Shown: positions 55,422 to 64,000 of the stretch, in pieces
Layout of the letters: every line of letters starts with the position of its first letter
Numbering within the stretch: position 1 is the first letter of the stretch
From: Culex pipiens pallens
Lineage: Eukaryota; Arthropoda; Insecta; Diptera; Culicidae
Reading direction: 5' to 3'
Assembly (NCBI RefSeq): GCF_016801865.2
Contig: NC_068938.1
Span: 95,752,221-95,816,220 of the forward strand
DNA length: 64,000 bases
Notes under the pieces: model-generated
The model's input: only the letters and a program-made list of their open reading frames with translations
Told to the model about the DNA's origin: nothing
The model's database searches: none
Program-made: the position numbers and the translations under genes

Positions 55422-58400
55422 GGGGTCGTGCATAAACCACGTGGTCTCATTAGGGGGGGGGAGGGGGTCCGAAATCTGACCGAAAAAAACCATGAAAAGC
55501 CATGGGGGGGAGGGGGGGGGGTCGACGGCTGACCACGTGGCCTTTAAAAAAAATCTTTTCTAAAAAAAACAAAAAAATAAGCGCTTTGAATTAACTTATA
55601 TGCATACATTTTTTGTTACACTTCAAAACCATACAATTATTGTGTTTAAAATTATTACTTATATTTCAATGTCATAATATTTTCCAATTCAATATTGAAT
55701 TATATATTTCGGCAGATTCATATCAATACTTTGAGCTTGTTATTGAATGTACACTTTTTAATACTCATGTAACTACGTCTTGCAAAAGTTTAAAAGCTGT
55801 TAAAAAATAAAGTGACCGTATCCAAAGTTAATATACCCTAAAAAATGCGTACCAAAATGCAAACACAATTTCATTTTTTTTGTTGATGGTATCAAGTAGC
55901 TAAAAATGTGCTTTCAAATTTGCATTGAAAGTAGATGTAGTCTTCGATAGTTCTATTTTGGAACAACTTAAAAAATAAATGTTGCTGACAATTTTATAAG
56001 ATTTTCGTAACAAGGCAAAAAACTAAATATGTATAATAAATGAGTGTCTAAAATGATTCTCTGCGAAAAAAAAAATAATTTTCAAAATCTCAGAACTTAT
56101 CTAATTACCGTAGCTGGTCCTATAAGTGATCGAAGAATCTTAATCGAAAGATTTCCTTTTGGCACTTAAAACAAACTCAAGATATCTTGTATCTCCTCTC
56201 TCATGCAATATTTTTTTAAGTACAAAGAAACTAAACACCCCAATTTCAGGATTATCGCGCAAAATTTCAGTTTCACTACCTCATTTGCAAGTGAAACGTC
56301 TAACATTAAAAAATAACCAGTAACGAAAAAATGAACGATACATACTTTAAGATTCACCAAAAAATTTGATGAATATTTTGGTCTAAAATATATTCCTTAT
56401 TTCATGGGTTACACAATTCGGATTGTTATATTACATAACATTTCATAAAATACACGTTTACTATCCATCGTCAAAGTTGTAGGTATTTTTTATTTAGTTT
56501 TTTTTTATGTTATTAGGGACCATCTCTTGAGCCAAAGAGAAACATGGGCAAACATTTTAGATTTTTAGAGAAAAAAAAACGAGCTTCAAGCAAACATTGT
56601 TTTTGTTTCTCAATTAATTTAAAGATTAAAAAATAGGGGCCAAAGGTGCCCTTTCCTGAAAATATTAGTTTTTCTTTAAGCTGAGAATATATACTTTACC
56701 CTCAACTTCATATTTGAGATAAAACCACTCAAATATATAGACACATTAAAATAATTTAAGTTTTAAATAGTCACTTAATTTTTAAATGCCGATATCAATT
56801 TGTGAAATAAATTTCAATAGAATGCCGTTAAAGATCAACATAAATAAAACTCCTTAAAAAAGATGGAACGGTATTTACAACTCGCTGGTTCTCGGGCATA
56901 ACTCAACCAACCGGGACATTTTTTTTTGAGTGAATTATAAGGATGTCTAGATGATCCTTAAACTTTGCCGAACTCGATTTGATCAAATCTGTAATTTATG
57001 CGATCAAAAACGTCGTTCCAACTTTTGTTTGCTCTAGTAAAAAAATTTAAAAAATCTGTATCTTTTGAAGACATTTTTGGTCGATTTGGTGTCTTCGGCA
57101 AAGTTGTTGGTATGGATAAGGAAATGGTAATTTACTTTGCTGATTTTTAATTTCACTTTTTGTCAATAAAACATGATTTGCAAAAAAACACTATTTTTAT
57201 TTTTTTTAAATTTTGCCAGCTTTTCAGAAATTTCCAGAACGGGCAAAAAATCGTTGTTTGAGTTATGAATTTTTGAATCAATACTGATTAAAGAAAAATC
57301 GAAATATTGACCGCAACTTAATTTCAATTTTATTTTTCGAAGAAAAATCGAATTTGCAATCTAAAAGTACATTTGTGAAATTTTCATAAAGTGCACCGTT
57401 TTCAAGTTATAGCTATTTTTAGGTAACTTTTTTTAAAAATAGTTGCAGTTATTAATTTAAAAAAATTAGTGCCCATGTTTGCCCAATTTTGAAAAAAAAA
57501 ATATTTTTGAAATGCTGAGAAAATTCTTTGCTGCTTTGTTGCTGAGATATTGCCATGCAAAGATTTTAAAACAGAAAAATGGATGTTTACTACCCAAACA
57601 ACCCATAATTTTCTTATGTCGAAATCTCAGCAACTAATGGTGCGATTTTCAATGTTTATAAATAAAACTTTCGTGAAATTTGCGATCTTTTCGAAATCAA
57701 TATTTTCAACAAAAAAATTAAGACTAACATTTCAAAAGGTCGTAATATTGAATGTTTGTCCCTGTCTCTGATTCTTGTATGGAGAAAAAAATTAAACAGC
57801 TCGACTTTTTTGGACACACTGAATCATTGGAATCAATCATGCTTAATTAAAAAGAAAAGTTGCTTTAGTTCGGATTTTTATGAATGTTTGGAATAAAATA
57901 AATATTAACTAGGAGCTTTCATAACTAGATATTTTCCTTAAAATAAAATGAAAATATTTTTTTCCTGAAACAAAACTTTTCTATTTAATTAATTTCGATT
58001 TTTAGAAAATATTTAAAAGCGCATTTAAATTAAATCATGAATGCTGTTTATATATCAAAATAGCTTTAATTCTTAAAGCATATTTATTCTGGATGCAATT
58101 AATTGCACTGCAATTCCATAATTTTGAATACATATGTTTTACTAAGTTGCTTGTTTTGTTGAGAGTATTTTTTACTTTCTGTACCATTTCAATAAATTGT
58201 TATACTGTTATTATTTACCTTAAACTTTGTGATATCATACTTTTTTCACACTTTTAAGTGAATTTCTGTTTTTTTTTATATATTATTAAATTGGTTTTAA
58301 TGGTGTTACAGCACCTACACAAATTAAAATGTTTTCTATTTGACCCAATGTCACCCCCTCTAAAGGGTGAGTTTGAGTTAATTTTAAAACGATTAACATT

Positions 58401-58753
58401 TATGAACGGTGTGATTATACTAGCCATATTCTGGGAAAATGTTGGTAAATTCAGGAGCATTCCCCAACATTATTTATTTCGATATAATTTGAAATGTTTT
58501 TATTGTGTTAAAATAACAACAGTAATATCGTTTTTTGACCAAAAGTCACCACCACTGACGGTACATCATTTGTGGATAAACATTTTTGAAATCTATACTT
58601 ATTTTGTTTTTTTAAAGATTTTTCACCTGGGAGGAAAAAGCCACGTGGCCATATAAGGGGGGGGGGTTTGGCGTTAAACCACGAAAAACCATGAGGGGGG
58701 AGGGGGGGTCAAAAATTCTCCAAAAAAAGGCCACGTGGTTTATGCACGACCCC
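55422..58753. mobile_element. Harbinger/PIF-like non-autonomous element with 3-bp TSD
   Basis: The left end GGGGTCGTGCATAAACCACG and the right end (minus strand) GGGGTCGTGCATAAACCACG are identical. TAA lies at 55419-55421 and 58754-58756. A GG terminus with a 3-bp TAA/TTA duplication is typical of PIF/Harbinger. Both subterminal regions have G-runs and CCATGAAAAGCCATGG-like words. The 3.3-kb interior has no transposase and includes a copy (57060-57730) of the repeat at 52235-53480. Confidence 0.78.
57060..57730. repeat. Third copy of the 52.2/53.1-kb repeat family
   Basis: It shares GTGTCTTCGGCAAAGTTGTT, CCAGAACGGGCAAAAAATCG, AAAGTGCACCGTTTTCAAG, TTAGTGCCCATGTTTGCCCA and GAGATATTGCCATGCAAAG in the same order. 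It is nested inside the Harbinger-like element. Confidence 0.65.
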
Positions 58754-58756
58754 TAA

Positions 58757-60340
58757 GTCCAACTCTATCTTTATATATATCTACTTGATTTCATACATTT
58801 TCCAGATATCTGAGGGCTAAATGACATTCGACCTTTTCGATAAGGCTCAACCATCGAAAACTGGCAACCCTGTCGTATGTTTTTAGTTCTTAAATGAAAT
58901 TCAGTTCAAGGCTGGATGTAGAGCATTTTAAAGAAAGAACTTTTGAAACAATTTTTTTACAGTGTCGGACGAAGATATATTTTGATAAGTCACAAAGTTT
59001 GAATATCTGGCAACACTGTCATTTGATATCGTAATTTAAATGGACTTTGAAAAACTTTTCAACTTTTCTGTGAATTGCTGGAAAAATATTAAAAAACATT
59101 TTAGATGTTAAGACTTTAACCACCTTTTGAAGAGGATTAAGTAACGTAAGATTCAGGTCGGTGGTAGAAGGTTACGAGCAGCCACTTTGCAGAAATTCAG
59201 GTCAGCGCCAGCACCAATCCGAGATGCTGTCAAATGACGAGTTGATGGGTTTCTCGAACATGGCAATTACTTTTCGAGGAAAATTTGAGCTGACAGCAGA
59301 CGAAAATGTGCCTTTTTCTTTGATTTATGCAGAGGTTTTTAAAAACATTTTGCGAAAAAAGCAACATGGCGGCTTGCGCGATCGGCACACCAATTTCGCA
59401 GCTCAACGTGCAACGTGTCGTGTTCGCGTTCTGCAACTTGGTGGTGCTCTAATCAGCTTGTTCTTGCCCTAGGGCAGAGCACAAACTTTTTGCCCAACCA
59501 CACGCCGTTTTCTTCGCAATCGCAAAATCGTAAATTTTCATTTTCAATTTTCCCATCTTTAGAGTTGTGCTTGCACACGATTTGCGCTCCAAAAAAGAAG
59601 GTTTGCTGAACACTCGTGGTAACCGCACCGAAGTCTTCTCTCTCTTTATTCTCTTTTATGCTTCGTGAGCACACTCTCTTCGTGCTCTCTTCTTTGCCAA
59701 CCACCAGTGCCGAACTTGTCTGTCTGTCTGCTGTTTCCCTTCGCAACCTGCCCCGAACCACCCCGCTGTTCTCTTCTCCGTACCACCACCCCCTTCGCAC
59801 CCCAGTTCGCAGGTCTATGTTTTTGTTTTGATTCTGCTGGTGTGTTGCAATTCGGGGCTGTAGCATAAGCAGCAACATACACACACACACGCGCAAGCAT
59901 GGCGTCATCATCGCCCGTGTGTAAAGCGAAGGGAGAGAATTTCGAGTTTTTCCGAAGGTGTATCGTAAGAAGAGAGAGGCAAGAGAGTTTCGGTTGGGTA
60001 CACCGTCGTCTTTTTTCGATTTTTTAATGTTGGCAGTCTTGCGAAGTAGCGACCACTCTCCTCTCTTGGAGTGGAGCACGCGAAAATGTTGACCAATTTT
60101 CCCTTTGAAACTCCAAAAAGAGCGGCCAGGGGCGTGCCCTGTTAAAATGAGGGTTTTGAAGTGGTATGATATATTTATTTCTCCAACATTCATCAATCAT
60201 TGCATACATGTTTGAACAACTTCATTGGCATCTTATGAGTCCAAATGTTTCAAAATAAAAACATACAAAAAATTAAAATACTAAACTGACTATAAACGTT
60301 AACTCTACTGCCAATTTATTTTTTATTTCTCATGTACTGA
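58757..60340. other. Repeat fragments, then a GAGAG-rich single-copy stretch
   Basis: Inverted GTTGCCAG-type modules occur near 58860 and 59005. From 59160 to 60130 the sequence is GC-richer with many CTCTC/GAGAG words and a (CA)n run at 59876-59890. A 247-codon minus-strand frame (59453-60196) begins at a TTG and has no recognisable domain. It could be a promoter-proximal region of an unseen gene, but nothing more can be said. Confidence 0.35.
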
Positions 60341-62246
60341 GGGTCATTTTTAATTCTCCGCAAACTCACACAGCAGTTGCCCCGACCCCTCTTCGATTTG
60401 CGTGTAACTTTGTCCTAAGGGGTAACTTTTATCCCTGAACACGAATCCGAGGTCCGTTTTTTATATCTCGTGACGGAGGGGTGGTACGACCCCTTCCATT
60501 TTTTAAACATGTGAAAAAATAGGTGTTTTTCAATAATTTGCAGCCTGAAACAGTGATGAGATAGAAATTTGGTGTCAAAGGGACTTTTATGTAAAATTAG
60601 ACGCCCGATTTGATGGCGTACTCAGAATTCCGAAAAAAAAGTATTTTTCATCAAAAAAAACACTAAAAAAGTTTTAAAAATTCTCCCATTTTCCGTTACT
60701 CGACTGTAAATTTTTTTGGAACATGTCATTTTATGGGAAATTTAATGTACTTTTCGAATCTACATTTGATGGCGTACTCAGAATTCCGAAAAAACGTATT
60801 TTTCATCAAAAAAATACAAAAAAAGTTTTAAAAATTCTTCCATTTTCCGTTACTTGACTGTAAAAATTTTTGGAACATGTCTGTACAGAACCGGATGGGG
60901 GCCGGATCATTCTGGCTAGTTCCGGACAAATGAAAAACTCGCGGCGCGTAGAACTTTAAAACGAACTTTATTCTGCTGATCGTACACAGAACGAACTACT
61001 CCAACGGACACTTTATTGGGATCTGACTACAATTATACATGTAACATACATGAAGCGCATCGGTGCATTTCGCGCCACCGATCGCACAAAGCTGAGAGGG
61101 TTAATTCTTCAATGTGGGACCACAGAGAGTTAGAAATTAGAGAGAATGAGCGACTTCAGAACTGCCACCTAAACAGGCGAGAATTTACTGCGCGGGGTAG
61201 CACCAGCCGCGCGTACCACAGTACATCATTAGTCACCCATTTGCTTTCCTCTTCCAATTCTAAACAATGTCATTTTATGGGAAATTTAATGTACTTTTCG
61301 ATTCTACATTCATTTACATTTTTCATTTAGAACAAAGTTTTTCATTTTAAAATTTCGTGTTTTTTCTAACTTTGCAGGGTTACTTTTTAGAGTGTAATAA
61401 TGTTCTACAAAGTTGTAGAACAGACAATTACAAAAATTTTGATAAATAAACATAAGGGGTTTGCTTATAAACATCACGAGTTATCGCGATTTTACGAAAA
61501 AAAGTTTTGAAAAAGTTACTTTTTGCGTTTCTCTTTGTATCGTCGTCCGTGTCTGTCGCGGGTGACCATGAACGGCCATGATCAACGACGACCAACTTTT
61601 TCAAAACTTTTTTTTCGTAAAATCGCGATAACTCGTGATGTTTATAAGCAAACCCCTTATGTTTAAATATCAAATTTTATGTAATTGTCTGCTCTACAAC
61701 TTTGTAGAACATTGTTACACTCTTAAAAATAACCCTGCAAAGTAAGAAAAAACACGAAATTTTAAAATGAAAAATTTTGTTCTAAATGAAAAAATGACCC
61801 TTCTGGGTCAATGTAGATTCGAAAAGTACATTATATTTCCCATAAAATGACATGTTCCAAAATTTTTAACAGTCGAGTAACGGAAAATGGGAGAATTTTT
61901 AAAACCTTTTTAGTGTTTTTTTCGATGAAAAATACGTTTTTTTCGGAATTCTGAGTACGCCATCTAATCGGGCGTACAATTTTACATTAAAGTCCCTTTG
62001 ACACAAAATTTCTATCTTATCACCGTTCAGGCTGCAAATTATTGAAAAACACTTCTTTTTTCGCATGTTCAAAAATGGAAGGGGTCGTACCGTCCCTCCG
62101 TCACGAGATATCAAAAAACGGACCTCGGATTCGTGATCAGGGACAATAGTGACCCCTTAGGACAAAGTTTCACGCAAATCGAAGAGGGGTCGGGGCAACT
62201 TTTCCCGATTTCGTGTGAGTTGGTAGAGAATTACCCTTATGGTAAT
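60341..62246. mobile_element. Long palindromic repeat element interrupted by a solo LTR
   Basis: The arms (about 60341-61480 without the LTR, and about 61600-62246) are inverted. Anchors are CAACTCACAC, GTTGCCCCGACCCCTCTTCG, TCGTGACGGAGGGG, GATGGCGTACTCAGAATTCC and GTTCTACAAAGTTGTAGAAC. The innermost hairpin surrounds CGTCGTCCGTGTCTGTCGCG near 61550. A ~150-bp block in the left arm (60600-60720) is duplicated at 60765-60885. No TSD was determined and no transposase is present. Confidence 0.75.
60882..61266 (-). mobile_element. Solo LTR with 5-bp target duplication
   Basis: This is a 385-bp insert beginning TGTACAGAACC and ending CTAAACA, so TG..CA at both ends. ATGTC stands at 60877-60881 and 61267-61271, and the palindrome resumes across it without loss. 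On the minus strand a CAATAAAGTG poly(A)-like signal suggests leftward transcription. The family (BEL, copia or Ty3) cannot be told from the LTR alone. Confidence 0.8.
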
Positions 62247-62499
62247 TTTAGGTTTAATTAACAACCTCCAATCATATTTTGCTAATTGCCTTTTTTAATA
62301 TTTTTTCTTCAAAACATGACAACAAAAAATTATGAGTTCCTTTTAGGAATGCTTTTTAAAGATTTAAAATTGGTTAAAAATATTGCTTGGCGAATTTTTA
62401 TATCGAAACCCCTCTAGAGGTGGGGTTGGGTCTTAGAGAAAAAACTAAAGATTGTTTTTTGGTATGAATTTTGTACATACATGTTTTGACAGAAATCCA
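62247..62499. other. AT-rich spacer
   Basis: No feature is seen; the DNA is AT-rich with a short G-rich patch near 62411-62432. Confidence 0.4.
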
Positions 62500-62642
62500 A
62501 CTTTTTGCCTTTCTTACTAAAGAAAGGTATAGGTTTTACTTTAAGCCAGGACGTCATTTCCATCTTCGTAAATATGTCGATTCAGCATGAGTTTTAATCG
62601 GAAAAATCGTCAAAAAATCACACTGCATCGATTTTCGACGCT
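62500..62642. repeat. 143-bp direct repeat, copy 1
   Basis: It starts ACTTTTTGCCTTTCTTACTA, forms a small hairpin CCTTTCTT..AAGAAAGG and ends ATCGATTTTCGACGCT. It appears identical to 63228-63370. The similarity to starts of common mosquito repeats is from recall only. Confidence 0.85.
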
Positions 62643-63227
62643 CTATCGATTCACCTTGACAGAACTCGTCTATCTCCAACCCTCGAATTTTGAGAAAATA
62701 AATTCCGTGGAGGTCGAGTGATGTTCGTATGTGGTAAAATTTTGCAAAATTTTGTGTCGCGCCGTTCTCAGCTCCCATATATCCGATTTCGATTCTTCTA
62801 AATGCAGATGAAAGCTAGTGTGCTGAACCTGGGCGAGTTGCCGCGCAAATTTCGAAATATCCATCTGTTTTCGGATGCGGCCAGACTTTTCAACAAAATA
62901 CACAGTTTTCAAATGAAAATATGGTCAAATTTTTTCATTTTCATATCTTTTATTTATCTCAAAAATTGCATTTTTCGAGCCCTACAACCTCCCAAATTTT
63001 CATCCAGATTCATAATATGGTTCTGGAGTTAGAGCCGTTTGATTGACCTACCATAAGAAAAAAAATCCCTAAAAAAAGGTAAAAGCCCACCTGGTGACCT
63101 TCGCCAACATTTTTCATTTCTGATTTTATTCAAAATTTCTTGCTACATTCATAGTACAGACCATGAGTGAGCATCTGAAACAAATTCGACATCGATCGGC
63201 AATCCCGATCAATTTTTAGAACGATTT
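62643..63227. other. Sequence between the two direct repeats
   Basis: This is mixed AT-rich sequence with frames below 85 codons and no recognised domain. Confidence 0.4.
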
Positions 63228-63370
63228 ACTTTTTGCCTTTCTTACTAAAGAAAGGTATAGGTTTTACTTTAAGCCAGGACGTCATTTCCATCTTCGTAAA
63301 TATGTCGATTCAGCATGAGTTTTAATCGGAAAAATCGTCAAAAAATCACACTGCATCGATTTTCGACGCT
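63228..63370. repeat. 143-bp direct repeat, copy 2
   Basis: This copy is the same sequence as 62500-62642, separated by 585 bases. After it the sequence diverges at once (CGTCGCCAAG instead of CTATCGATTC). Confidence 0.85.
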
Positions 63371-64000
63371 TCGTCGCCAAGTCGACAAGTTGTCAAGTTG
63401 AGCTTCGAATACTGGCGCGAGAATGCTGGCGCATATATTTGCTGGCTCGACTTATACTCTTTTGTAGTAGCTTGTCTACCGATGTTTCCTTCAAGATGTA
63501 AGATATCGTAGCTTTTCGGTTTCTTTTGCCCTGTTTGTTTTTGCATAACTGTCCAATGTTTATGCAAAAACTTTTGTGACATAGGACATTCATCCGGCTA
63601 CAATCTATTTGTTTCCCGTGTGCTCCGAAAATCGCCTTAAAGTAGACTTAATTTTTTCGTGATTTCGTAAGTTTATTTAACAGGGTTCATTGGATTCCAA
63701 TAGGAGCTTTCTAAGCTTTTCATCGTTTATATCGTTTTCAAAGTTTTCAATGCTGGCGACGCCAATGGCTTTCTACCTAAGGTACTCGTGATTGAGTGTG
63801 TAGTGGTGCGGTTGTAAAAATAGCTATCTCTGACTCTGTCACATTCGTAGAAGCTGAATGTCTATCTTCCATGCACCGTGCGGCACACGCGGTTGACTTA
63901 TTCCTCGGTTTTTCTTTGCGCCTTCCGCGGTGTGCGTTGTCACTGGCGCATCTGAAGCTTGCTATGCTTGCGTTTGTCATAAACGCTTGTTTGATTAAGA
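63371..64000. other. Right edge of the window, unassigned
   Basis: This is GC-richer sequence after the second direct repeat, possibly the start of an element running out of the window. No domain is recognised in frames of 60-80 codons. Confidence 0.35.

Noticed and set aside
59453..60196. 247-codon minus-strand frame
   Set aside because: It starts at TTG, lies in a CT-rich stretch that depletes stops on that strand, and contains no recognisable domain. Transcript evidence could revive it.

Overview
The window looks like a mosquito nuclear genome, probably Culex or a close relative. The evidence is a divergent insect ionotropic receptor, a spliced MBF2-type small secreted protein gene, tRNA-headed SINEs, and a dense load of small DNA transposons of kinds familiar from culicid genomes. 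The genus is inferred from general resemblance, not from a search. The sequence is AT-rich eukaryotic DNA with one 100-base assembly gap at 16160-16259. It contains no prokaryotic operons, CRISPR arrays or intact structural RNA genes.

Only two host genes can be supported. The first is a single-exon divergent ionotropic receptor on the minus strand (1909-3597). The second is a two-exon MBF2-family secreted protein on the plus strand (10626-10802 joined to 10886-11065), with a TATA box and a poly(A) signal. A strong pyrimidine-tract/CAG|GTGAGT junction at 30974/30975, followed by a consensus donor 45 bases on, suggests a recursive splice site or a 45-nt micro-exon. If so, the middle of the window lies in a long intron of a plus-strand gene whose ordinary exons are outside the window.

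Most of the rest is nested mobile DNA, and many boundaries can be set from target-site duplications (TSDs). From left to right: two MITEs sharing one 8-bp target (382-1056); a hairpin MITE (3817-3999); a hAT-like element (5355-6616); a SINE with a 12-bp TSD (7005-7258); a 1.4-kb palindrome (7644-9059); a pogo-like MITE (13224-13640); an insertion between 24-bp repeats (17769-18099); a second pogo-like MITE (18163-18568); and a composite SINE insertion with a 26-bp TSD and a very C-rich core (18793-19664). A small hAT MITE (22430-27909) has been split by a complete LTR retrotransposon carrying only gag (22523-26852, identical LTRs, tRNA-Leu-type primer site, 4-bp TSD) and by a LINE-derived insertion (27087-27887). 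Further right are a third pogo-like MITE, a hAT MITE (31452-32388) and an (ATACAAAA)n array.

The most striking structure is a 14.3-kb hAT-ended element (36110-50406, perfect 8-bp TSD). It encloses a 9.0-kb palindrome (40879-49922) whose arms are built of about 157-bp tandem subrepeats, around a nearly 2-kb pure (TTAAATTC)n array. This is foldback-type architecture. Farther right are an inverted-repeat element with a nested SINE, a Harbinger-like element (55422-58753), a long palindrome holding a solo LTR (60341-62246), and two identical 143-bp direct repeats. Elements with solid boundaries cover roughly half of the window, and most of the remainder is unassigned AT-rich DNA.
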